64,000 nt of DNA from contig CBDDTG010000022.1 in assembly GCA_965233665.1 (NCBI GenBank), positions 48,973 to 112,972 of the forward strand, in the 5' to 3' direction. Both the position numbers and the translations under genes were made by a program. Position 1 is the first letter of the stretch. The number at the start of each line of letters is the position of its first letter. This document shows, piece after piece, positions 1 through 8,342 of the stretch. Source of the DNA: Bacterioplanes sp965233665 (GTDB lineage Bacteria > Pseudomonadota > Gammaproteobacteria > Pseudomonadales > Oceanobacteraceae). A model generated the notes under the pieces. The model was not told where the DNA came from and made no database searches. It was given only the letters and a program-made list of their open reading frames with translations.

Positions 1-18
1 GCAAAGGGTGAGCAACGG

Positions 19-411
19 TTAGTCAGGATGCTGCTCAAACTGTTTGGCTTGGTCACCAATGTGCAACCAGCTGGGTTTTTCAGCAACAAACTCATGAAAC
101 TGATTTTCAATCGTTAGACTGTCATCCAAACAATTGGCGACGATGGGAAAAGACTCGGCGTCGGATAAAACCTCCCCCAGTGCAGTACCACAAACAGAGC
201 AAAAGCAGCGGTCATACTGATACGGTGGCTGAGCTTTGAAGGTTGAAATGCTTTCATTGCCCTGCACTAGGCGAAAGGTATCCTCCTTAACGAATACCAA
301 AGTACTGGCGCCCACTTTACGGCAACGACTGCAATGGCAGGTTCCCATCATGGCTGGCATTTCAGTCAACTCAAAACGTACCGCCCCACAACAACAGCTT
401 CCTTTGATCAT
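19..411 (-). CDS. GFA/CENP-V family zinc protein
   Basis: This 130-residue protein belongs to the GFA (glutathione-dependent formaldehyde-activating enzyme, CENP-V-like) fold. The family is built around two zinc sites made by cysteines. The N-terminus has the expected GSCCCGAVRFEL block, followed by a CHCSRCRK motif near residue 26 and a CFCSVCGT motif near residue 70. The length is normal for a single-domain GFA protein. Most members have no proven substrate, so formaldehyde or glutathione activity should not be assumed. It is on the minus strand at the left edge, with no operon partner visible. Confidence 0.93.
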   Translation of the reverse strand: MIKGSCCCGAVRFELTEMPAMMGTCHCSRCRKVGASTLVFVKEDTFRLVQGNESISTFKAQPPYQYDRCFCSVCGTALGEVLSDAESFPIVANCLDDSLTIENQFHEFVAEKPSWLHIGDQAKQFEQHPD

Positions 412-480
412 ATGTCACCTGTGCACTAATGAATCACGGTCTTAGCATACACAATACTGTTTAAATAAACAGTATTAATT

Positions 481-798
481 TTAGATGCCGTACTCGCGCT
501 CAACCTTGGCTATGCGGATAGAAAAGTGCTGGTACCATTTCTCATGGCCCAGGCGTTGGGCCTGCAGGTGCTCGCCATTATTTTTCCATTGTTGAATGGC
601 TTCTAGACTCTGCCAATACGACACTGTAATGCCTAAACCATTACGTACCGACTCCACGCCTAAAAATCCGGGCTGCAACTGTGCCAGTTCCACCATACGC
701 TCTGCCATGGACTGATAGCCCTCCTCGACGGAGGTTCTTTCATTAGTGAATATTACCGCGTAGTAGGGCGGCTTTGGTGTATTGGCAATCTCAGACAT
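481..798 (-). CDS. Antibiotic biosynthesis monooxygenase (ABM) domain protein
   Basis: A small (about 105 aa) dimeric alpha/beta-barrel type protein of the ABM family, which includes heme-degrading and quinone-modifying monooxygenases as well as many proteins of unknown role. The core reads as a typical ABM: YYAVIFTNER near the N-terminus, then a helix, then GFLGVESVRNGLGITVSYW, which is the usual central strand-turn-strand. An upstream in-frame ATG would add 11 residues, but the ATG at 798 follows a clear AGGAG ribosome-binding site, so I start there. The substrate is unknown. Confidence 0.88.
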   Translation of the reverse strand: MSEIANTPKPPYYAVIFTNERTSVEEGYQSMAERMVELAQLQPGFLGVESVRNGLGITVSYWQSLEAIQQWKNNGEHLQAQRLGHEKWYQHFSIRIAKVEREYGI

Positions 799-1018
799 TA
801 AAGCTCCTATAGTTATTGACGCGGCAATCAAGGCAGGCCAATGATGACCTGCCGGGCCGCTGACTGGCCATAGGTTATCAGCAACACAAATGCGCTAATA
901 AGCCCGATTTTTAGCTCCTATCATACTGCAGTGGCGTCATCGCTGCGGCAAGGGACATAGAGTTACTACAACAGAGCCATTATCATGGCCTGCCTTGTTT
1001 ATTAGCGCGAGAGAGAGT

Positions 1019-1354
1019 ATGTCGTTTCCTCCCTGCCCCAAATGCCAATCCGAATTTGTCTACCCTGATCAGGATATGTTGATTTGCCCAGAGTGTGCCC
1101 ATGAGTGGAACCCGAGTGCCGTTTCAGAAGAAGACAGCATCCTAGTGAGGGATGCCAACGGCACCCAGCTGGCTGAAGGTGATAAAGTCACTTTAATCAA
1201 GGATCTAAAAGTGAAAGGCAGCTCTATGGTGCTTAAAATCGGCACCAAAGCGCTGATTCGTCGCATCGTCGATGGCAAAGACCACCAGCTAGATTGCAAG
1301 GTCGATGGCGCCGGCGAAATGATGGTAACCGCGCAATTTGTTAAAAAAGCATGA
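1019..1354 (+). CDS. yjdM: YjdM/PhnA family zinc-ribbon protein
   Basis: 111 residues, nearly colinear with E. coli YjdM (formerly PhnA). It has an N-terminal zinc ribbon (CPKCQSEF, then CPECAHEW) followed by a small beta-barrel domain containing the conserved KVKGSS segment. It was historically linked to phosphonate use, but YjdM is not part of the C-P lyase pathway and its biochemical role is unsettled. A longer reading from 995 adds eight residues without family support. The ATG at 1019 sits behind a GAGAGAG purine stretch. Its stop overlaps the start of the next gene (ATGA), so the two are probably translationally coupled. Confidence 0.95.
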   Translation: MSFPPCPKCQSEFVYPDQDMLICPECAHEWNPSAVSEEDSILVRDANGTQLAEGDKVTLIKDLKVKGSSMVLKIGTKALIRRIVDGKDHQLDCKVDGAGEMMVTAQFVKKA

Positions 1355-1731
1355 TACCCGCAGCACTGCTGGTTTATGTGACAGATGTTAAGATCGGGCT
1401 GGGCTGGTATCAGCAAGCTTTCCCACAGGCGGTGCCACACGATTACCCGGAATTTGATTTTACCGTATTGGACATTAATGGCTTTTCGCTTGAAATCGTT
1501 CAGGCCGATAATAAAGTCAGCAGCGGTAAAAAGGGGGTTGTCCTTTACTGGCACACTGACGACTGGGATGCCACTCTAAAACGTCTGATTTAGCTGGGGG
1601 CCCGTCTGTATCGCGGCCCTATGGCCATTGAAAATGGCTTGTCTATGTGCCAATTGGAAGATCCGTTTGGTAATTTGATTGGTCTGCGCGGCAGGCCAAA
1701 ATCATACGTGTGCCCCGCTTCCGTTGAGTAA
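1351..1731 (+). pseudogene. Glyoxalase/bleomycin-resistance fold protein interrupted by an in-frame TAG
   Basis: The frame starting at the ATG that overlaps the yjdM stop encodes a small VOC (glyoxalase I-like) protein: AALLVYVTDVKIGLGWYQQAFP, DYPEFDF and a GVVLYWHTDD strand. A TAG codon at 1591-1593 cuts it after 80 residues, just after ATLKRLI. The same frame then continues with LGARLYRGP, a second strand, and the family-typical ending QLEDPFGNLIGLRG before TAA at 1729-1731. The complete VOC module (about 126 codons) is therefore present with a single nonsense codon in the middle. It is either a recent nonsense mutation or a base-calling error. Readthrough is possible but nothing in the sequence supports it. 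Confidence 0.85.
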
Positions 1732-1868
1732 AACAGGGGAGATCAGGTCTTTTATGATATACCTATCTCCCTAAGCTAAGGTCTTGCGAGCACGCATTTA
1801 TCTGCGTAGTCGCCAGCTACTGAAAGCAACACAGACAATATCAACTGGTTAAGTAAGGATACGATACG

Positions 1869-2354
1869 ATGAAAACACTGCTGAGTTTATGCCTGTGGCT
1901 AACCACCATGACCGCACTCGCTCAAGGTTACCACTATCAGCCAGACGCTGATCCAGAGAAGCAACTGCAACAAGCCACCCAGCTGGCTAAGCAGCAGCAA
2001 AAACAGATACTGGTGATTTTCGGTTCAGACTGGTGCCCGGATTGTCGTAGTTTTAATAAAAAACTCGCTGAAGAGCCACTAGCCAGCACCATTCAACAGC
2101 GCTATGTGGTCATGCATGTGGACATTGGCCGCTGGGATAAAAACATGGCGTTTACCGAACGCTTTGGTGACCCTGTAGGCAAAGGCATTCCGTCGATTGC
2201 TATTATCGATCAGCAGCACAGCGTGCGCTATGTGGCCGAAGGTGGTGAATTTGCCTCCGCTCGCCATTCGAAAGTGACGTCTATTAACGACTGGTTTATT
2301 GCTCTGGACAAGGACATAGCAAAGAGCAGCCAAGTGTCATCAACAGCTCCTTAA
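1869..2354 (+). CDS. Exported thioredoxin-like protein
   Basis: 161 aa with a Sec signal peptide (basic start, hydrophobic stretch to about residue 18, ALAQG cleavage-like end) and a thioredoxin fold of the thioredoxin_7/DUF255 type. The redox motif is WCPDC with cysteines at residues 56 and 59, and the cis-proline loop is GIPSIAI. It is therefore probably a periplasmic disulfide-handling protein. Its partner is unknown. It appears to be monocistronic, with a 137-bp leader after the broken glyoxalase and a MITE directly downstream. Confidence 0.85.
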   Translation: MKTLLSLCLWLTTMTALAQGYHYQPDADPEKQLQQATQLAKQQQKQILVIFGSDWCPDCRSFNKKLAEEPLASTIQQRYVVMHVDIGRWDKNMAFTERFGDPVGKGIPSIAIIDQQHSVRYVAEGGEFASARHSKVTSINDWFIALDKDIAKSSQVSSTAP

Positions 2355-2413
2355 CGTAGCAACAGTAAGCGGTGATGGTTGCGTTTAACCAAGTAGCAGG
2401 TTAATGCCAGCTT

Positions 2414-2675
2414 GTGTCCTGAATCAGAAGTTCGCGTATTTTCAGAGTGAATGGAAAGCTCTAGTACAAGGCGCCCTTCGCAGGAAATATCGGGATCTTT
2501 TCAAGAAGAGCAACGCCGTAATTGAGATTTCCATTCGCTCCCTAGGGGCGCGTCCCTCAAGTCCTCTTGCTTTGTTCTGTCTCTTGCCAATGTAACCACC
2601 ATTGTCTGCGAGACAGGCCTAGCCAGAAAACCTGAATGGCGCGCTGAAAGCATGCGAACTTCTGATTCAGGACAC
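2414..2675. mobile_element. 262-bp MITE-like element with 22-bp perfect terminal inverted repeats
   Basis: The segment begins with GTGTCCTGAATCAGAAG plus five more bases (2414-2435) and ends with the exact reverse complement (2654-2675). The inside has no credible gene. Terminal repeats of this quality with a short non-coding core are the signature of a miniature inverted-repeat transposable element mobilised in trans. I see no clear target-site duplication. The right end sits exactly where the minus-strand membrane-protein remnant stops, so the element supplies the stop codon of that truncated frame. Confidence 0.8.
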
Positions 2676-3008
2676 TAACGCCGTCCCCCCCATGCCCGCA
2701 CCCAACCCCAGAGTCATGGCTAAAATTTGCCAACGCAGCAAATCATTGCCGCGCCCCACACTGATGGCCAAAGCCCAGGCTGGCACGGCGATCGCCGCAG
2801 AAAAAACGCACAACACAAATTGGCGAGGGCACCTCTGAATAATTCGGTGCCCGCTCTGGATCATCAGAGGGCTACAGATCACGAAGCCGGTTTGCCGCTC
2901 TAGCCAGCTACAGCAAAAATCGGCGACACAGAGCTGGAGTTCTCTGGCGCTCCCCTTAGGGCGCGGGCTGCTGGTACCAGTCGATTTTCTTTGCCAGTGC
3001 GACATCAT
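2667..3008 (-). pseudogene. Remnant of a membrane-protein gene between two MITE sequences
   Basis: The open frame here is a mosaic. Its 5' end (MMSHWQRKSTG) runs straight into a 144-bp fragment of the second MITE (2828-2971). After that comes hydrophobic sequence reading FSAAIAVPAWALAISV and ILAMTLGLGAGMGG, a likely pair of membrane helices, and the frame then ends inside the first MITE. I do not recognise the family; a transporter is possible. The simplest reading is that insertion and deletion events removed most of an inner-membrane protein gene. Confidence 0.55.
2828..2971. mobile_element. Partial copy of the IS5-like MITE (one end only)
   Basis: These 144 bp match, with few differences, the first 144 bp of the complete element at 53025-53286, starting with the same terminal GGCACCTCTGAATAATTC and stopping after GCGCGGGCTGC. 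The other end is missing, so this copy cannot move as a unit. The loss of its right end probably coincided with deletion of the host membrane gene. Confidence 0.8.
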
Positions 3009-3026
3009 GCCGTCGTCCCCCCACTC

Positions 3027-4043
3027 TTAATCGCGCTGGGTCAGCTCTCCAGCCAAGTTCAGCTGCATGCGCTCGCGAATAATGTCGACGCTGTCGTAAT
3101 GGCTGAGCAGCACCACGAGTTTGCTGTAGCACGCCTCTAGCGTCATATCGCCGCCCGAGATAACCCCCGCACGTGCCAGTGCACTGCCGCCAGCGTAGGT
3201 GCCCATGGCCACACCACCGTGGTCACATTGACTTAAGTTCACCACCACCGTGCCTTGCTCACCGGCCTGCTCAATTAAACGCATAAAATCCGCTTGCTGA
3301 GGCGCATTGCCAGCGCCATAGCTGCGCAAAATTACCGCATCTAAAGGTTGATTGAAAAAGTGCGCCAGCATCGCTTTGGGCATGCCTGGGGTCAGGGTTA
3401 ACACGCCAATGCGGCAGGGCTTTAATGGCGGCACTTTTGGTGCCAGCCCAGGCTGGGTTTTGACATCTAGCGGCGAAGGCCCGGAGCTGGCATCCATCAC
3501 CCACACGGGCGCCGCATTAGGCGCGGTAAATGCCCCTAGCGCCACAGACGAGCTTTTGGTTACCCGATTACCAGGCAACAATTTATGATGAAACAATACA
3601 TTAACACCGGCACAAGCGGGCTTGGCCGCCAACATCAAACCTTCGACGATATGGTCATGACCATCGCTATGTGGCTCCGCCAACGGCAGCTGTGAGCCAG
3701 TAACAATCACGGGTTTATCAATGCCAGGTAATAAAAACGACAGCGCCGAGGCTGTGTAAGCCAGAGTGTCCGTGCCATGCAAGACTAAAAAGCCATCGTA
3801 ATCGCTGTAGCGCTGCGCGATATCTTCGGCTATTTGCTGCCAATGGTGGGGTTCCATATCGGAAGAATCCAACAGCGGCTCATACTCCACCAAGTCGTAG
3901 GCCGGCACTTGGCCAGACTGCAGTCTTGGTTCTTGCTGTAAGCGCGAAGTCAGATAGCCTGTGGCCGGTATCAGGCCGTTATCACTGGGCTGCATTCCTA
4001 TGGTGCCGCCAGTATAAAGAATAGCGATGCGCTTGCTGTTCAC
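3027..4043 (-). CDS. ansA: Type I (cytoplasmic) L-asparaginase
   Basis: Hydrolyses L-asparagine to aspartate and ammonia in the cytoplasm. The first catalytic threonine motif is TGGTIGM near residue 12, and the second is HGTDTLAYTAS around residue 90. The C-terminal half contains the usual SYGAGNAP and CDHGGVAMGTY segments. I chose the GTG at 4043, which follows an AGAGGGAAGG ribosome-binding site and gives 338 residues, the same length as E. coli AnsA. A further-upstream ATG would add 17 residues with no counterpart in the family. There is no signal peptide, which separates it from type II enzymes. Confidence 0.95.
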   Translation of the reverse strand: MNSKRIAILYTGGTIGMQPSDNGLIPATGYLTSRLQQEPRLQSGQVPAYDLVEYEPLLDSSDMEPHHWQQIAEDIAQRYSDYDGFLVLHGTDTLAYTASALSFLLPGIDKPVIVTGSQLPLAEPHSDGHDHIVEGLMLAAKPACAGVNVLFHHKLLPGNRVTKSSSVALGAFTAPNAAPVWVMDASSGPSPLDVKTQPGLAPKVPPLKPCRIGVLTLTPGMPKAMLAHFFNQPLDAVILRSYGAGNAPQQADFMRLIEQAGEQGTVVVNLSQCDHGGVAMGTYAGGSALARAGVISGGDMTLEACYSKLVVLLSHYDSVDIIRERMQLNLAGELTQRD

Positions 4044-4171
4044 GACCTTCCCTCTGCTGCCAAAAATATCATTAGTGGCGCCAGAGTATATCACGAGTCA
4101 GATGTGGCCCCGCCCTGTCCAGATGCAGCTATTGGGTGGATGCTAAAACGAGCGTGGGCCTGTCACGTCAG

Positions 4172-4720
4172 TTAGGGTCGTGCTGCATTCTGCTGCATAA
4201 CTTGCTTTAGCTGCCCCAGATAGGGCTGAATGGCCTGCACATCGGCCTCAGGGACTTGCTTAATGCGTGCCATCATCGCCAGGGTGGATTCCAGCATGGC
4301 TCGCATTTGCTGTTTTTGCTCGTCATTTAAATGAGGAGAACTCTCCACTTGCTGCAGCTTGGCGCGCATATCATCCGGGTTCATTGTCATCGCTTCACTG
4401 CTCATTTGGGTTTTGGCATACGCCGATACGATTTGCACCGTCGCTTGTGCCCAGTGCTCGGGGGAATCAAAGCCATGACCGCGCAATAACCCCTGCATCT
4501 CTGGGTACAGCCCCGCCTGCTTTAACGGCTCGATAAAATCTTTTACCGCCAACGCCGAAGCGTTGCTTCGTGGCTCAAACGCATCTTCATGCTGCTCTCC
4601 CCAAGCCTTCACATCCGCCTGTGAGCCCAACCAGCGTTCAACCACCGAGGCATTCAGTGGCTCCGCATACGTGCTGGCCCCGAATAAGACCAGCACAACC
4701 AAGCACGCGATTTTTTTCAT
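4172..4720 (-). CDS. Exported helical protein of unknown function
   Basis: 182 aa with a clear signal peptide (MKKIACLVVLVLFGASTYA). The mature part is almost entirely helical, rich in Q, M and A, with an SSPHLNDEQKQQMRAMLEST segment in the last third. I do not recognise a family. It is 128 bp upstream (on the same strand) of ansA, so the two could share a transcript, but nothing links them functionally. Confidence 0.7.
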   Translation of the reverse strand: MKKIACLVVLVLFGASTYAEPLNASVVERWLGSQADVKAWGEQHEDAFEPRSNASALAVKDFIEPLKQAGLYPEMQGLLRGHGFDSPEHWAQATVQIVSAYAKTQMSSEAMTMNPDDMRAKLQQVESSPHLNDEQKQQMRAMLESTLAMMARIKQVPEADVQAIQPYLGQLKQVMQQNAARP

Positions 4721-4849
4721 CTGTCACATCCTGTTTGCACCATCAATGATGAGCAGTGTAGAAAGATATGAGCCAAACATCAGTTTTATACAATACATTC
4801 ACGCTACGCACAGACACACTGGCCCCATACCTTCAGTAGGAGACTCAGT

Positions 4850-5440
4850 GTGACAACAACCTTGTGGTTATCAATGGCCAGTTTTGCCCTGGCAGCCTCG
4901 ATTTCGCCAGGCCCGGTTAACTTAGTGAGCTTAAGCAATGGCATAAGGCGTCAGATACGAACCGGTTTATGGTTCGTCACCGGCGCGGCTTTAGGTTTTA
5001 CTGCCTTATTTATTGCCATCGGCTTTGGCTTACACACCTTGCTGCAACAATTCCCTTTGCTCAATACCGTTCTTCGCTGGGCCGGTATCGCATTTTTGTT
5101 GTATTTGGCATTTCAGCTGTTTATCAGCAAAGGCAACCTAGATTTAGAAGAAAAAAAACATCAACCCGGCTTTTTTACCGGAGCCTTAATGCAATGGCTT
5201 AACCCGAAAGCTTGGTTGGCATCGGCGGCAGGCATTAGCGCTTACACCGCCAACGGGGACGCAACCCTGGTGTGGATCTTTGCCGCCCTGTATGCCCCTA
5301 TTTGCTGGCTTTCCATTGGCTGTTGGCTGGCAGCGGGAGGCTTTTTGCACCGCCATGTTCAGCAGCCCAACAAGCTGCGCTGGATTAACCGCAGCCTCGG
5401 TCTGTTATTAGCGGCCAGTTGCGGCGCTTTATTGGTTTAG
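4850..5440 (+). CDS. LysE/RhtB family amino-acid exporter
   Basis: 196 aa inner-membrane protein of the LysE superfamily. The diagnostic N-terminal motif is ASISPGPVNLVSLSNGIRR, and five to six hydrophobic segments follow, with the conserved QWLNPKAWLAS segment after the cytoplasmic loop. The GTG start at 4850 lies 8 bp after AGGAG. The substrate is probably an amino acid or a derivative, but cannot be assigned. It converges with the AraC-type gene at 5509, and LysE/AraC pairs are a common exporter-regulator combination. Confidence 0.93.
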   Translation: MTTTLWLSMASFALAASISPGPVNLVSLSNGIRRQIRTGLWFVTGAALGFTALFIAIGFGLHTLLQQFPLLNTVLRWAGIAFLLYLAFQLFISKGNLDLEEKKHQPGFFTGALMQWLNPKAWLASAAGISAYTANGDATLVWIFAALYAPICWLSIGCWLAAGGFLHRHVQQPNKLRWINRSLGLLLAASCGALLV

Positions 5441-5508
5441 GCCACCTGCGGTTTTCCCCACATTCGGCACACACTCGCCCAGCCAAAAAACGCAAGGGTC
5501 ATAAGGCA

Positions 5509-6336
5509 TCAGCGCCGGCGCATAAATTGCCCCGGCGTTGCGGCCGTGAGCTTTTTAAACACGTGCTGAAAATGCGCCTGATCAGTAAAGCCCGCTGCTA
5601 GCGCCACATCCGCAATGCTCAAGCCCTGGCGTAACAATACTTTGCTCTGCTGGATGCGCTGGTCCAACCAATAAGCGTGCGGCGCTAAGCCAAACTGACG
5701 TTTAAAAGCCCGGACCAAATGGCCTTCACTGCAACCAGCAAGCTCAGCCAGCTGAGAAAGTGTGGGAGCACTGACATTCGTTTGTTGCAGTTGCTGCGCA
5801 ACCTGGTTCAAAGCTTTAGGCGCAGGCCCGACCATTTGAATCTGAGGCCCAGGCTTCTGCGCCAAATGCAAAAACAAGTCGGACAAAAACTCCAACAAAG
5901 CCGAGGCTTTGTCTAATAGCTCGCCTTGCTCGTCGATTAAAATATTTGCCATTAGCTGGTAGCGCTCAAACCACAGCGACGGGCCGGGAATCACCGCCGT
6001 GTCGATATCTTTCCACTGCTCACCTGACAGCAGGCCTAATTCTGTGCGTAACTGCACCAACCAGGGGGTATCGACATACAACATCCAATAGCCCCAAGCA
6101 TCGCTGATGGGGTTGCAAACATGCACCCAGTGAGGGTTCATCAAGACCAGATCGCCGCTGTGTATGTCGAACTGCTGATCACGGTAATCGAAACTGCTGC
6201 GACCATTAATAATGGCCCCCATCGACCATTGCTCATGGCTATGCGGTGCATAACATACGTTGCGCCCCTCTTTAACCAAACGTAACTCAACGTGAGGCAA
6301 GCGCTCATCGCGCCAGAAAATATGTTGATCTTTCAT
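5509..6336 (-). CDS. AraC family transcriptional regulator
   Basis: About 275 aa. The N-terminal half is a cupin-type sensing domain (PHSHEQWSMGAIINGRSSFDYR, then HSGDLVLMNPHWVHVCNP). The C-terminal 100 residues hold two helix-turn-helix units (LSQLAELAGCSEGHLVRAFK and SIADVALAAGFTDQAHF) ending in the usual FKK...TPGQF. The ATG at 6336 makes a normal-length protein; an upstream in-frame ATG would add 14 poorly fitting residues. It faces the LysE exporter and probably controls it in response to the exported compound. That is inferred from neighbourhood only. Confidence 0.93.
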   Translation of the reverse strand: MKDQHIFWRDERLPHVELRLVKEGRNVCYAPHSHEQWSMGAIINGRSSFDYRDQQFDIHSGDLVLMNPHWVHVCNPISDAWGYWMLYVDTPWLVQLRTELGLLSGEQWKDIDTAVIPGPSLWFERYQLMANILIDEQGELLDKASALLEFLSDLFLHLAQKPGPQIQMVGPAPKALNQVAQQLQQTNVSAPTLSQLAELAGCSEGHLVRAFKRQFGLAPHAYWLDQRIQQSKVLLRQGLSIADVALAAGFTDQAHFQHVFKKLTAATPGQFMRRR

Positions 6337-6457
6337 ACCACAAAGCTTACCGATTGAACTCCAATACAACCAGAGCAAGCTGGGGAAGCTCTAAATAATT
6401 AGGTGTCTTAGTACTGCCCAAGCGTTATCCTGACAACAGCAAAGTCGAGGTAGAGTT

Positions 6458-7369
6458 ATGATTGCTGCGTCCATCAGCCAAGACATGTACGACAAACGCA
6501 TCCCGTATATTGGTATCACCATCGATGAAGACATTGAGGATTACCAGTACGCACTGCCATATTTAAGCAAGCTTACCAAATACGAGACAGAAAACTATCA
6601 AACCTACTTAGCTGTCGACGCCTACATACAGCCAGACAGTGATATCAGTCCGTATTTAATGCGCAGGCTGCAGCAGTTTGCTTTAGGACATATTCAATCT
6701 TCTGTTCATGCCGATCAAGAGTTCGAGTTCGAGCTGGATGACACGCGTCATAAAGTTTATGGCGACCAAAGAGAACCTGGCATCAATGCCATGACTTGGT
6801 CAACGGCATTTCTTACCAGCTGGATCACACGCAATGAAAAAGCGCAGCGATGGTTATTGGATGACGATCTTGACCCAACCATGATGGCGAATCGAAATAG
6901 CGACAGCGTTGTTGCAGATTTCTCTCGCCTGTATCGCTCTCTCCACTTACAACAAGATGTTCGTGATGCACTGCTCATCGCCAGTCACAGCCCAACGACG
7001 TTGGCAGGCAACCACGTATGGCAAGATGTCGTCCGTGATCTGTATCTTCCACAACTGGATGTCATTGCGACCATCGCCTTTGATGAGGGAGAAGCTCGTT
7101 TTAATCAAGCCATTCATAACGCCCTATCGCAGCATCAACACCATTACGCTAGCTACCCAGACTCAGCCGTGCCGAGAACCGCCATTTCACTGCCACTCAT
7201 GGGCCTCGCAGCTTTAGCCTATGATCGCTTAGGTTATCGCGCTAGGGTCGAGAATCGTTACATTCCAACTTGGCTGGTGGAAAAACAAGATTGGTCACAA
7301 CTACCACGGCTGTCAGATGATAATCTCAGATTAAATTATCCGCTTCGTACCCGAGGGCCAAACTCGTAA
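6458..7369 (+). CDS. Imm49-family immunity-like protein, copy 1
   Basis: 303 aa, mostly helical. The C-terminal block (PLMGLAALAYDRLGYRARVE, then YIPTWLVEKQDWSQLP) resembles the conserved end of the Imm49 immunity family, where a GLxALAxDRG-like helix precedes a YLP/YIP motif. Imm49 proteins are annotated as immunity components of polymorphic toxin systems. No toxin gene lies next to it. The start is supported by GAGGTAGAG upstream. The next gene is a paralogue in the same orientation, which fits an array of immunity genes. Family assignment is from motif memory and should be treated as probable. Confidence 0.72.
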   Translation: MIAASISQDMYDKRIPYIGITIDEDIEDYQYALPYLSKLTKYETENYQTYLAVDAYIQPDSDISPYLMRRLQQFALGHIQSSVHADQEFEFELDDTRHKVYGDQREPGINAMTWSTAFLTSWITRNEKAQRWLLDDDLDPTMMANRNSDSVVADFSRLYRSLHLQQDVRDALLIASHSPTTLAGNHVWQDVVRDLYLPQLDVIATIAFDEGEARFNQAIHNALSQHQHHYASYPDSAVPRTAISLPLMGLAALAYDRLGYRARVENRYIPTWLVEKQDWSQLPRLSDDNLRLNYPLRTRGPNS

Positions 7370-7422
7370 ACTACATGGTGACTCTAGAGTCTATATGAAC
7401 ACGGCCGTTAAAAGGGAACTGC

Positions 7423-8341
7423 ATGCTTGAAGCCACACTGACCGACGAAGACTATCAGAAAAACTTTCCTGCTCTGGCAAAAAGGATCGATCGTGCTGTG
7501 CTCAACTACCAAAAACAGCGCTACCCTTTTTTTTAAGCCCTGGATTGAAACCAACATCAGCAGCTACCTGACTTATTTGGGCTGCGAGTGCTACATCCAT
7601 CCCAACTCACCCAGCACCTTCTACATCATGCGCCGCTTACAGCAGTTTATGCTAGGCGCGGTTCAATGCGCGCTGCACCATGGTGAACTGTTCAGCTTTG
7701 AACTGGATGACAGCATGCACTCAGTTTATGGCGATGCAAAAGAAAACGTGCCAAACGCCCGAGCATGGCTTGGTGCATTAGAAAGCGCATGCATCACACG
7801 CAACACTGAGGCGCTGGATTTCTTACTAGCAATGGACTTTTCCAAAATCATTTCAGAATCTAGCAAGGATGATACGGTCTTTACATCCTTAGCCAAACTG
7901 TATCGCTCTTTGCATTTAGATGAAGACATAACCGATGCATTATTAGAAGCTCAATATTGCCCAACCACCTTGTCTCACCAAGGCATTTGGGCCGATACGG
8001 TCGAGCTAATTTATTTGCCTTTATTAAACATTATCGCCACCATCGCTGTTAAAGAAGGTGAAACGCAGTTTAACGACGCCATTGAACATGCTTTGCTTCA
8101 ATACCAGGCCTACTACCAGAAAGACCCTGACAATGACTTGCCCAGAACAGCCGTCTCCGTTCCACTCATGGGGTTAGCCGCATTAGCCTTTGACCGCTTG
8201 GGTTATCGCGTTACGGTAGAGAACCGTTACATTCCAACTTGGCTTGTAGAAAAGCAAGACTGGTCACAACTGCCGCCTTTGCCCGATGGTAGCCTACGTT
8301 TAAACTTTCCCGTTCGCACGCGCAACCCGCTGGAGAAATAA
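7423..8341 (+). pseudogene. Imm49-family paralogue, copy 2, frame broken at a T8 tract
   Basis: The ATG at 7423 follows AAAGGGAAC and opens a frame whose N-terminus aligns without gaps to copy 1 (MLEATLTDEDYQ against MIAASISQDMYD). It hits TAA right after a run of eight T at 7527-7534. The rest of the protein is in the next frame, from FKPWIETN through the shared YIPTWLVEKQDWSQLP to the stop at 8341. Removing one T joins the parts as YPFFKPWIETN and gives about 305 aa, matching copy 1. An in-frame GTG at 7493 could start a truncated form. The gene could be a slippage-controlled on/off gene, a decayed copy or a homopolymer sequencing error. Confidence 0.8.
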
Positions 8342-8342
8342 T

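Noticed and set aside
2079..2595. Short open frames over the thioredoxin gene and MITE
   Set aside because: They are antisense to the thioredoxin gene or lie inside the MITE, without ribosome-binding sites or family features.
6380..6415. Sequence resembling the MITE end (GGAAGCTCTAAATAATT followed by AGGTG)
   Set aside because: Only a partial match to GGCACCTCTGAATAATTC, with no second end or duplication; it lies in the normal promoter gap between the AraC and Imm49-like genes.
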